Below are positions 37,951-48,340 of a DNA stretch of 64,000 nt, piece after piece. Location of the stretch: the NCBI GenBank assembly GCA_016165875.1, contig JABBOT010000004.1, forward strand, positions 14,199,672-14,263,671, in the 5' to 3' direction. This stretch comes from Acanthopleura granulata (taxonomy: Eukaryota > Mollusca > Polyplacophora > Chitonida > Chitonidae). A program made the translations under genes and the position numbers. Positions within the stretch are counted from its first letter, which is position 1; each line of letters opens with the position of its first letter. The notes below the pieces were generated by a model, which was not told the origin of the DNA, made no database searches, and was given only the letters and a program-made list of their open reading frames with translations.

Positions 37951-39987
37951 ATGGAATCACTTTCCAGGCAAAGTGCTACGCCCACCGTTGTGGACTGCCT
38001 CCGCCATATGTACCAGACGGCGGCCTTATCGGACTTCGCAATCGAGGTCATTCCACAAGATGACTCAGAAGCTCCACGGACTTTCTCTGTGCATAAATGC
38101 CTTATTGCCTGCCGAAGCAGTATCCCCGTTAAATCGGAACGAATCGTCATCCATGACACGTCGCCCATGTTGTTCGAGAAGCTCCTTCGGCAAGTTTGAT
38201 GATTTTTCATTACATGTTAACTATTAATGATCAGTAATTAAATCCAACATGACCCATTTCAGCAAAAGTGTAGAAGTATGAGATCAACCTTATAAGTGCC
38301 ATATGAAGTGCTTATAAAAGGTGGCTATTAGATGTGATATGTGGCCAACTCTTTTCTGCTGGAATTTTTGTTGCTTCACATGTACACGATAAAAGGTAGT
38401 GGCGAGAGTTATATACATGCGGATGGAGTATTTACTAACATAGCTATTAATTTATATCCATTTTGCGGAAACCCTGTAAAGTGTAGTACTCTCTTATGGT
38501 AGGAGGGGCAACACATAAATGCATGCATTGGTACCTAACTGTCTCCTAATGTAATTTTACGACATATGCTGACATATACCATATATCATCTACAGGTATA
38601 TTTGAAATTTTCTGTAATATATAGCTTCGCAAAATACAACAAATAAGGCCTGTTTCTTGAGTGGTTTAATCTAAAATTGGGCAGTAACATTTTTTCTGTT
38701 TTTCTGCATAAATTACACCTCACTACCGCAAGGTATCTTTTGTCATGCTGCATTAGAAATACAATTTAATCTTTAATTCAGAGAACTGATTAAAAACATC
38801 CTGTGTACCGGAAGAAACTGCAAATTTCTTGTGTCATACTTGATTGACGAAATTCCTGTGATTGCAGGTTTATTTACACAGACGAGGCTTCCATGGGAGA
38901 GGATATAGTTGTACCTTTATTGCATTTGTCCAGAAAGGTGGGTGTAAAAGGTCTTGAGGCAGAGTGCTTTAACTTCCTGATAAACAGGTTAACGCTTGAG
39001 AATATGTGCACCGTGTATGAAGAAGCGAGGTTAAGTCAGCGAAGCGATGTGGAGGAGATGTGTAAAAACAGAATCACGGAAAACCCAAGCATTATACAAA
39101 ATTCATCATTGCAGACGCTGTCCTTGAGCAGTCTGAAAGAATTGTTGTCTATGGATGAACTGGCTGTGGACGAAAGTGTTGTATTCCTCAGCTTGGTGAG
39201 GTGGGCTAGAAAGGAATGTGAGAAGAGGGGTTTGGATGCAAACCGGGAAAACCTAAGGGGCCTTCTCGGAGAAACTGTTTTTACAGTTCGTTTCATTTGG
39301 CTGCCAGACGAGTTCATTTCGGAAGTCGTCAATTCTGGACTGCTGTCAAACGATGAACTATCTGAATTGCTGAAAATAAAAATGTCCGGCAAATTTCCAT
39401 CGAGACGTTTCCAAGTCCAGAAAAGAAAATTTAATGAAAACATTGACAGTGATGTCAAGACCCTCTTCAGATTCCTGGAAGTGCGAAATTTTGAGGGTTG
39501 CGGCTTCTGGAAATGCGACGGTGATTCCAATGACGCAATTGCACTTAGCGTCAGTAAGTCAGTATTCCTCGTTGGAGTGACCCTTTACGGACCCAGGGAG
39601 ACTAGGAATGGCCTTTATAGGGTCCTTCTGGAGCTCCACGGTGGCACGAAATGTGTTCAAAGGCTCAAGACTATGATCCTAATGAAAAAATCCAGCATTA
39701 CCTACCCGATAAAGTTCTCCGAACCCGTAAAATTGTTTGCAACTCACAAATATGACATAGTGTTGCGCTTGAATGGCCCGGGTACGTACTATGGTGCCTT
39801 GCAAAATTTAGAAATGTATTCCCAAAACCAAGTGGACGGATCTTCAGAATTTAGCCATCAAGACATCCCTTGTTTTACGCAGGATGGAGTGACCTTCACC
39901 TTCAGCAACAGTCACAAGGGCGAAGTAGGTCGAACAGATGTGCATGGGGGTCAAATTCCCGAAATCCTTTACAAACTCCCTGCATAG
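37951..39987 (+). CDS. BTB-BACK-PHR protein, BTBD3/BTBD6-like, two coding exons
   Basis: Coding exons 37,951-38,189 and 38,868-39,987 join to 452 residues. Order: short N-terminus; BTB/POZ (about 24-105) with LSDFAIEV, SVHKCLIACRS, IVIHDTSP and LLRFIYTDEA; BACK (about 118-225) with LTLENMCTVYEEARL and ESVVFLSLVRWA; PHR (about 281-450) starting LEVRNFEGCGFW with FLVGVTLYGP and VTFTFSNSHKGE. Family members act as substrate adaptors of cullin-3 ubiquitin ligases; that role here is inferred. The ATG has A at -3, G at +4 and an in-frame TGA at 37,927. The BTB core is about ten residues short between R55-S56 and I65, losing the usual F-x-x-M-F-x-G segment. No frameshift or internal stop in the joined model. 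Lineage-expanded paralogue is likely; orthology to BTBD3 versus BTBD6 cannot be settled here. Confidence 0.9.
38190..38867 (+). other. 678-bp intron with GC-AG ends
   Basis: The exon 1 frame runs on to TGA at 38,197-38,199 if unspliced. The nearest GT (38,194) joins out of frame. Cutting one step earlier, at G|GCAAGT (38,190), and joining to the acceptor ATTGCAG (ends 38,867) gives LLR-FIYTDEA, exactly the expected BTB sequence. GCAAGT is the strong form of the minor GC donor class. The acceptor's upstream tract is only modestly pyrimidine-rich. Confidence 0.85.
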
Positions 39988-41276
39988 AGACGACAATGAA
40001 AAGATGCTAGATGGCCCAGGAGAAGGACACTGAACGAGTCCAAATGGTTTTGCATAAGATAACAGATCTTTTCCATTTCTAGACTTTCAGTACGTTTGCG
40101 TGTGTTGTATATTGTGTATATTATGTCTATTGTCTTTGGTGATTTTGATTATTTAGCTAATATGATTTGGTAAATAACATTTTGTCTAAAATTTATCATT
40201 ATAAGTGTTTTTACCCCCAAAGTAAGTTCGACGAATGAGCCTTTGTGAGTGTACTTACATCAACAACCATTGGAAAGTAGACCTAAGATGAAAAGTTAGT
40301 CAGATACAAGAAATGCATGATTTCCATGTAATATTTGCAAAATATTCAACTTATGCGATATTTCCTTTGTGTTATGATATGTTGGTCTCTGACACTATCC
40401 CTTTTTTTAGATGAAGGTGTTCCTAAATTGATGCACCGATAAATTTCTCAAGATTAATTGTTTGTGTAAGAAAAGTGATATTTATGTTGCAATTTTATTA
40501 TTTATTTCAATGTTTTATTTCTTTTTAAATTTTTTGTTCTCAAGTTATTCAAATGCCATATTTGTGATTCTATGTTCATATAGAATAAAAGACTCTTTTT
40601 TATGAAATACTTCCATACAAACGTTTTATCTTACGCTCATCCCTGTGGTATGACACTCACTTAAATCTACACTTGCATCTGATGTCAGTCCGACTCAAAC
40701 ACGGATGTCCAGTCCATTTTATTATAGGCCTGCACATGTACCTCACCATAATATACGTGTAGAGCTGTCAGAAATGTAGCCTTCTCTTATATTCTTATTA
40801 ACACTTACAGTTTTAACGTCCAAACACAGCCCTGTGCTATATAATGATGACTTACCGTCGGACATTTTATTTTCATAATTTGAGTTGTCTAACGACTGCC
40901 ATGACAAGATCGAAAATTATCTTTTAAGTCTAAATCTATGTTCAGAAATAATACTAAGAGTAAAAATTGCTCAAGTCTAAGACTGTTTCGTGATTCAGGG
41001 GCCCTTAATGAGGCCATGAATGAGGATCTTTTCAAATGCAATCCTAGCTGGCATGTACATTCATGCTTCGATTGGTATAACGTTTATACACATGTTCTAC
41101 AGATAATGCTTTAATGACATTTATAGGTCTATATCCGTCCGTTACCGTTGTTAAGGCAGGACACAACACAACAACACAAAGTGACGAAAGAAATATGAAA
41201 CGCTAGCTGTCTGTGATTGCCAATACAAACCTCGTGATAGCCGCTGTGGTGCAATATAGACAAGAATAGCTCCCAA
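39988..41276 (+). other. 3' UTR and downstream spacer
   Basis: AT-rich 3' UTR up to about 40,610, then spacer with no recognisable gene or repeat. Confidence 0.5.
40584..40589 (+). terminator. Poly(A) signal AATAAA for the BTB gene
   Basis: A canonical AATAAA followed within ten bases by a T-rich stretch, 597 bp after the stop codon. It would give a 3' UTR of about 0.6 kb. No earlier AATAAA was noticed between 39,988 and here. Confidence 0.65.
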
Positions 41277-41580
41277 TTCCAGACCAGCGACGTGCAATAA
41301 ACTGCAATTTACTTCAATGCATATTTTTTATTATCAAATTCTGCTAAAGTCACGGCGGTAGGGAGTGTGTATAAGTTGTTACTGTTTACACTATTTTGCA
41401 TGAACAGTCACAATTGAACTCTGAGGTAAACTGACAAGACATGTAGATTATATACGTGTGATCATTTGCCAATTATATCACGCCGCCGTCACTATTCTGG
41501 TTTTACTCTTTCTGTTGTAGTCTTTTATAACGTAATTCTGTGTCACATGTTGATAAGTTTATCCTGTTTACTTCCTAGGG
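41277..41580 (+). repeat. Dispersed repeat family A, copy 7
   Basis: A long copy: 'AATTCCAGACCAGCGACGTG', 'AATAAACTGCAATTTACTTC', 'ATCAAATTCTGCTAAAGTCA', 'TTTTGCATGAACAGTCAC', 'CTCTGAGGTAAACTGACAAG', 'TGTGATCATTTGCCAATTAT', 'CACGCCGCCGTCACTATTCT' and 'GGTTTTACTCTTTCTGTTGT'. It gives the best view of the 5' end of the family. Confidence 0.75.
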
Positions 41581-42500
41581 TAGCATGTATGGTATAGATC
41601 GAGAGTGTTCCTGTTAAATTCCACTAGCAGATGTTTTTCCTTCTGCGGCGGATCGAAGTGTACTTACCGAATTACAGTTACAGTTGTAACCAACATACAC
41701 AGGGTTTGGGAAGGAATTATGTAAAAAAACACGGCCTAGCGATATGAAGTGGATGAGAGAATGAAAACTATTCAGGCATTGGCTGTAGCACTGAAAACAA
41801 CGTGAATTCTGGTGACCTGTAAACGATCTAAGCTATTGGTTTCACGGTTGGAAAGGAGCCAAGACTACAACGTCACAGGCGTAAACTTGTTACGCGGGCA
41901 GGTGTTGGCAAGCAATCAACTGGTGTTTTAAGTTTGTGTTTCAGGGTTGTGATGTTAACCTTGAATAATTAACTATAATTAAGGCCTATCACACGACATA
42001 CCCTGTGCTAATATAGTGTGGTTGCTTTAAACTGGCTGGTAATCAAGAATATAGCGGAGTCTATTAGCACATGTTTGACTTCCTCTGTGAAGTCCAGTTG
42101 CCTGTGGCTTGGCGTCACTTCTGGCAATGGCGACATGCACACGTACTAGTGCCCGAACAATTATAGCAGACCTACACATTCTCCTTACCGCGCGTGTCGG
42201 GCTTGTTAATAGCCTAAAAGTAATAATCAATGAAAGTCAGTGTTTCAGGTGCCTGTTATAGAAACATGTTTTGTATAACTGAAATTGTTGAACTGGTTCA
42301 AAATTCTTCGATTTGCAGATTTTTATAACAGGATAAGAATCAATTACTTCAATAATTACCATACGAAAATGTCAAATGAGTTATATAAGTATAAAAAAAA
42401 TGAAAGTTCAAATATAACTTTAAAGTAAAAATTATATTTGATATCTGTCATCTGAAGAATTAACAAAAATGTTCATAGACTCCTTCGTCTATGACTTAAT

Positions 42501-42718
42501 TGGTTCGGGATTGAATTCGGATCTACCGTTTACAACGCCCGCGGCATTCAGATGCACAGAGAAAGCTTCTTCACAGGTCAGGGTATTGCTAATTTGGGGG
42601 AAATAACTCTTTGTGTTATTCAAAACGCTGACTTACACAGTATATTAAAATAATCCATTTAGTCACTGATTTATTGAGTAATGAATGGCCTAAAATGAAT
42701 GGTCTAAAACAATCCATG

Positions 42719-42773
<55 letters not shown>

Positions 42774-42917
42774 GGCTTTTTTTAACATAGTGTGTAAGAC
42801 AGTGTTTTGAACAACAGAAAGAGTTATTTTCTCCAAATTAGCAATACCCTGCTAATGTAAAAAAGCTCTGTGCATCTGAATCCCGTCCGCTTCGTTCCGA
42901 ATTCAATCCTGAACCAA
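42501..42917. mobile_element. Foldback element with about 135-150 bp inverted arms
   Basis: Left arm 42,501-42,650 opens TGGTTCGGGATTGAATTCGG; right arm 42,783-42,917 closes with the complement, CCGAATTCAATCCTGAACCA. Internal complementary pairs include 'CAGGGTATTGCTAATTTGG' with 'CCAAATTAGCAATACCCTG', and 'ATTCAAAACGCTGACTTACA' with 'TGTAAGACAGTGTTTTGAAC'. The roughly 130-bp spacer carries a TA/TG microsatellite. No coding capacity, so a non-autonomous MITE/foldback-type element is the likely class. Target-site duplications are not obvious. Confidence 0.75.
42719..42774. repeat. Compound (TA)n(TG)n microsatellite
   Basis: A TA run followed directly by a TG run with one CG interruption, in the spacer of the foldback element. 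Confidence 0.95.
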
Positions 42918-43357
42918 TGAGGTTTACGGTCAGTAATATTGGTGCTACATGTACCTCGCTTGGCATTCAGCGTAAGTCAACACCTGGTCCGACTTGCTAT
43001 ATATGGTGATTCGGTCGTGATACGACCAAAATAACGTTTAAACTAATGAAATAACTAAAATGGCAAGCAAAAAATTACCTTAAAAATGAAGGTATTAACA
43101 CAATTATACATGTCATACAGATATACAGGCTTAGTAAAAAATGCAGGTTAAGTTGACCATATGTGGCTGTACCATGTGTGTCCTATCTTCTTTTCTCAGT
43201 GGCCTCCTCCCTGCCTCCAGGTTCCCCCATCTCCAAACATTGATGACCACTCCCTTACACCAGCATGATGTGAATGCAGATCTAGGCCTATATGTCACAC
43301 GGAAAAATGTTCTCTTGTGACTGGCTAAATGTAAATATCTCCGCTGGAACACCACTT

Positions 43358-43425
43358 TCCTCGACCCATAAGTCTGGCTGCCATGGTATAAGTGAATAAT
43401 TCTTGAGTGGTGGCGTTAGGCAAGA
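43358..43425 (+). repeat. SINE 3'-end relic
   Basis: 'CATAAGTCTGGCTGCCATGG' and 'TATAAGTGAATAATTCTTGA' correspond to the SINE's TAATGCTGGCCGCCGTCG ... TATAAGTGAAATATTCTTGA end. The tail is lost. Confidence 0.55.
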
Positions 43426-43776
43426 CTTGCAAACAGCAACAGTCTGGTGGGTATGTGGAGTTTTAGGAACATGTCATCATAGGAGAGGCAAAAAATACAG
43501 CTGTCTTATTTCAACAGTTATAGTTTGTTTACTGTATAATTGCAATTATGTGCTGTATTTCAGTAAATTTCGTGCAGATTTCCTTGCCCATCCAGGGATG
43601 CTCGAACCTTCCATACATGAGTTTATGTAGATCTACATATGTGTAATTGATTCTGTTTAATCTCATTTCTCACTATTTACCCAGTGAGACGGAAATACTA
43701 GTACAGCTCAAGTTCATGAATTATTCATAGCCCCACTGGGTCACATGCATAACACCTGACATAACTACGATGACTC

Positions 43777-43834
43777 GGCTTCTGGGGAATGTCGCGGATC
43801 TGAGACTCTGGTCAATGTATTCCCTAGATTCCAC
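43777..43834 (+). repeat. Hairpin module 1
   Basis: 'TTCTGGGGAATGTCGCGG' pairs imperfectly with 'GTATTCCCTAGATTCCACC'. Same family as the modules from 45.3 to 56.6 kb. Confidence 0.65.
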
Positions 43835-44024
43835 CGGATTCACCCGAGAAAAAAACTTATACAGATCTACACACAAAGATTCTACAACTGCGGTTGCTAT
43901 TATTAACAGGCATGCGTGTAGAGATAAAAGCTTGAACAATTTTGCATTTGTATATTGATTGTTCCTTATTATTTACGTTGTTGCTGACAACTAGTAATAT
44001 GTTGTCACTTCTAGTACGTTCCAT

Positions 44025-44077
44025 GGTCAAAGGGACGTAATAAACGATGGTTTCTTGAATTACCTCCCTTTCTTACA
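44025..44077 (+). repeat. GGTCAAAGGGA inverted-repeat motif
   Basis: 'ATGGTCAAAGGGACGTAAT' is followed about 20 bp later by 'AATTACCTCCCTTT', its approximate complement. The same motif follows several hairpin modules. Confidence 0.6.
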
Positions 44078-45332
44078 CTGAAACAATAAGGGTAGGTTGA
44101 TCGCTCCATCTTCGTGGATTTACGGACTGTTTTCGTTTTCTAATTGTGTGTTCGTTAGGTCTTCATAATTGAACTCTCCACTTAGTTTACATTTCTTTTA
44201 ACACATATACTGCGTATTGTTCTTTTATGAAAATACACGCGGGGAAAAAAATACTATATATGAAAGCAAGGGTTCAGTTTAGAAACGCGCATGCGTTTTA
44301 TTCATTTATTTAATATTTGTCTTCATGGTGGGTGATGACGGTCGCTGGGTCTTTAAGGACGAAACCTAAAGATATCATCTTCGTCGTAGGCCCAACTAAT
44401 TTACGATCAGTAGGCTTAACATGATTCATATTACGTATTGGATTATTTTATACCATCGATTTAATATGATTTAGTTAATCGGGCAATTATAAATTAAAGA
44501 CATGCTCTAACAATGCCTTTGAATATACAGCCCCCCCCCCCCAACCAACCTCCACCACCTCCACATGCACAGATAACAAATCCTCTAGCGGTGTATAAAC
44601 ATATACAGCCCCCCTCCTCGTTCCCAGATAATAGTAAAGCAACAGTAACACTCCCATGGCATTTTGATAAATATTGTGGCCTTTTTTCATGAAGTATATG
44701 TTGGAAAATCTTTGACCAAACAGGAATTAAGAGTATTGTCGTATATGTATTGTCAATAGGTGGTATCGGTTTAACACCAGTATACATCGTTGCAGACAAC
44801 AGACGCCTTTGATCAAGATTTGATTTGAATCTAGGTTCCACTTTTCTTACATTCTGATTTGTATCAGGAGGTATATAGTGCATGGTATATAGTGCCCATC
44901 CTAACTGCATATTCGCCAAGCTACCATCGTTTACATGCCTGAAATATTCTTCCGACCATGGAGCCACAAAACAGGCCTAAAGTCCATCTTCATGTGTCGG
45001 TGCCTCTCGGACTCCAGCCTATACCATACCCTGCCCCCATTCTCCAACAATTAAGCCTGAACGACGATTATATTTTCCGGTCCATGTGTCGACCGCAGAT
45101 GTGCTTCTTGTATTGACGGATTGAATATGGCGAGAAATGTGTTCAAGGAAATGGCTAACAGATCTGTTTCATTCCCAAGTTTATCCCATGTCACAATTAT
45201 AAGCTCCACCGAAGAGAAAGCATACAAGTCTTCTCATGAGTTATACTGACGCTGATTTTGCCATTTTGCTGTTTTGTCATCTTTTGACATTATATGTAGG
45301 TGCAGGGTGAATCAGGCCAGACACTGACACAT
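44078..45332. other. Non-coding stretch
   Basis: A 12-bp C-run at 44,531-44,542 and C-rich surroundings. A 157-codon minus-strand frame (44,494-44,967) runs through this C-rich sequence, giving poly-glycine, and is not considered a gene. Confidence 0.45.
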
Positions 45333-46700
45333 GGGATCTGGGGAATATGTCGCAGAAGACTGACCAAGGCCATCCTGTTCCCTCGATTTGATTTAGGCCA
45401 AAAAAAACAAAACAAACTAATAATCATACCCTATAAACAAAACTTCACCGACCTATGCATACAATCTACTGAACGTTGGAAATTTGATAAAACCCATAGA
45501 GTCGATATATACAGTCTACGGCCATCCAGTAGGTGATGGGCGGAAAGACTGAATTCGGGCAATGTCGCACAACGGTGACCCAGGCCACCCTGTTCCCCTG
45601 ATTCCACCCGAGGATGTAAACAAGGAATGTTAAATACATTACATGCAGAAAGTCTAAACTGTTCTTGCATTTCATATTGGACTTCGGTAAAATTTATACA
45701 CGATATACGCGAAACTTCACACCGATTTAAGCAGTTTACTGAGCTATAAGAAGTTTTGTCAAAACTGATCCTCAAACGGCCTTACACGGTAACCATGCAG
45801 TATGTATTGTTAGTGACAGGAGGACGGAATTCGGGGAATATGTCGCATAACAGTGATCCAGTCCACCCTGTTCCATGGATTCCACTCAGGGGTGCAAACA
45901 CGGAAATTACATAGACCACAAGCAGAAAGTCTAAACTGTCCTTGTACATAACATCAGTTTTAGGTAAAAATTTATATACGACGTATAGGTGAAACTTTAC
46001 CGACTTAAGCAATTTACTAAAGTTTGTAAAACTGAACCCTCAAAAGGTGTAGTATAGGCATGGTGAGTGACGGGAGGGCAGAATCCGGGGACTGTGTAGA
46101 ACAACAATGACCCAGGTCACCCTGTCCCCCAGGTTCCACCCAAGGTCTCAAACAATTTAGGGATGTTATTTAGATAAAATCCAGAAAGTCTAAAGAGTAT
46201 ACTTCATATTTAATTAATTTGGTTGGCGTTTTATGCCACACACAAGAATATTTCACCTATACGACGACAGTCAGTATTATGGTGGGAGGAAAGCCGGTAG
46301 AACCCGGGGGAAACCCACGACCATCTGCGGGTTGCTACCAGACCTGCCCGGGAACGGCCGGAGAGGAAGCAAGAACGAACTCGGCACACTCACAGTGATC
46401 GCATTGCTGAGAGGCATCTAGGTCACTCCCTCGGCCACGGAGGCCCTCGCATTTAACATATCAAGGCAAAACACTGTAATGACGTATATAGGCAGAACTA
46501 TACCGACTTATGTCATTTACTGAACTTAAGAGGCTTCGTAAGACAGGCCTCTGGATCTTATACAGGCCACCCATGCCGTCGGTATGGCCAGTGACCGAAA
46601 CATGGAATCCAGGGAATGTCGCAGAACAGTTACTCTGCAGGCCATATAGCCAACTGTTTCCCGGATTCCATCTCCATGCAGATTTGGCCGATCTCATCTA
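45333..46700 (+). repeat. Degenerate tandem array of hairpin-module units
   Basis: Five units with the anchor GGGAATGTCGCA-like sequence at 45,341, 45,557, 45,834, 46,088 and 46,612. Spacings are 216, 277, 254 and 524 bp; the last becomes about 285 bp once the SINE inside it is removed. Units share the hairpin module, then a 'GCAGAAAGTCTAAACTGTYC'-like block (absent or degenerate in some), then 'AACTTYACCGACTTAAGCA', 'TTTACTGAACT' and a short link to the next module. Strong divergence indicates an old array. Confidence 0.75.
46210..46445 (-). repeat. Full-length SINE inserted in the tandem array
   Basis: Minus-strand copy from 'TTGGTTGGCGTTTTATGCCA' to the head complement 'CACTCCCTCGGCCACGGAGG'. 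It interrupts the fourth unit of the array, so it is younger than the array. Possible short target duplication around ATTTAA. Confidence 0.88.
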
Positions 46701-47380
46701 TAATATAGTGTACGGGCTATCAAGTATGAGGTCATGCATGCTGGCAAAAAGCAGAAAATATTTAATTTGTGTCTTTAATAATAAAGCAACATAACTGAAA
46801 ATGTTCAGCAAATGCGTATGTGGAACTGGCATGCTTTCAATACCGTAGACCAATAGTTCAATAATTTTACCACACGTAACCAGCCTCATAAAAGTAAATT
46901 TGTTTAATGATAAGCAACGATTCAGCTGTGTGTTACAAATAACAATTTAATACCCGCAGTTCGAAAACAAGGAGATAAAACTGATAAGGAAACAGCTCTT
47001 GTGGTTTTCAGCGCGTTAAATTGCCTATAACTTTAACATCTGGAGTGTATGCCTGCCCATGTTTGCATACGGTATATATGTATATATGTAGCCTTTTATC
47101 ATATTTACAGGAAAAAAATTCATGGGGAATACAATAGCAGCGAATTAATCCGTATTATGGACATATAGATTTTAAAAAATTCTATGGCGCACTGCAGGAC
47201 TCGCTCATGGTCAAAGGGAGAGGATCCATGCCTTGCAACTTATACAGTGCATGTTAAATTCTGCGACACGTTTGATACTGACGTGACTGCCTGTGATATG
47301 TTAAATAGTAGAAAGTCAGCGATCGCAAAGTGAGACATGGAAAGCAGGAAAAACACATGTAGGTCTTGCCGTACGAGCTG

Positions 47381-47440
47381 AAATCCGGGGAATGTCGCAG
47401 GCTGGTGACCAGTGTCCTGCAGTTCACAGGATCCAGCCAG
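47381..47440 (+). repeat. Hairpin module, isolated copy
   Basis: 'AAATCCGGGGAATGTCGCAG' is well kept; the right arm is degraded to 'GTTCACAGGATCCAGCC'. Confidence 0.6.
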
Positions 47441-47536
47441 AGGCTGCAACGCGGAGGGAAGCTGCGTTTTGGACTATATATCATAGCCGTGTTTTTTTTT
47501 TTGTTTTTGTTTTTTTGTTTTCTTTGTTTGCTTGTT

Positions 47537-47575
47537 TATTATTATTATTATTATTATTGTTATTATTATTATTTT
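47537..47575. repeat. (ATT)n microsatellite
   Basis: ATT/TTA triplets with one G interruption, preceded by a T/G-rich tract from about 47,490. Confidence 0.95.
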
Positions 47576-48340
47576 AAACCTATTCTTACAAAATTTAAAT
47601 TCACAAAAAAGTTAAATAAATTTTAAACTATAAGCGAACGTTAATGGGATATTCAAAGGCAGATAAGCGGGTATGAAAATTGTCTGCTAAATCACGGCCC
47701 TGCTTATAAAAGAAGATAAAATCAAGGAATACACAGACATGTTTTATCGCTTTTCACGCAGTCCAGTATCACAGATGAAGCGATGGAATGATGAGGTTTA
47801 CAAAGAGTGATGAGCCGAGTATACCATGGTGCCTTGGAGCGATGAGTGAAGAAAGGCTGACCCATGTGATTGTTGGACAGAATTCTTGCGGCGACAGCTG
47901 CAAGCCAATGGAGTAGACATACATGCGAGCGCGTGGAACTTGTGGGTTGACACTGGAATGCATAAACTAGGGCATATACAATACTACGAACGGCCAGTTT
48001 GGTGTGACTTGAAAACTTAACAATCTGCACCGAAACAGACGGCAAATTTGCCAAATAAGTATAAAAGCACCCTGTGTATAAGTACCGGGCATCTCTCTTA
48101 ATGAAGATGAATTCAGTGACTTGATTTTTACGCTGTGATATATTCACCTACCGAGTACACGTAGGCTATATAAACAACTTTTTCCACAATGACGTAACAG
48201 CTCATGGACGCAGCCATTAATGGGATCGGGTATTAGGATTTTAACACGTCTTGGCGCTCCGGACATAGGGGTATAGAGGGTGGAGTGGGGATCTCGGCAG
48301 AGAGACAACGTACCTCGATTCCCTGGTAGCGGGCAAAAGC

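Larger units (their letters stand above)
46701..48340. other. Mostly unannotated stretch
   Basis: Contains a TGGTCAAAGGGAG motif at about 47,208-47,221, one hairpin module, and a T-rich tract ending in an ATT microsatellite. A 141-codon minus-strand frame at 47,722-48,147 has no recognisable domain. Confidence 0.4.

Noticed and set aside
39036..39530. A 164-codon minus-strand frame, the longest after the BTB exon.
   Set aside because: Lies antisense within BTB exon 2; its openness is a by-product of the codon use on the coding strand.
44494..44967. A 157-codon minus-strand frame.
   Set aside because: Runs through a C-run that yields glycine repeats; no domain and no splice sites supporting it.
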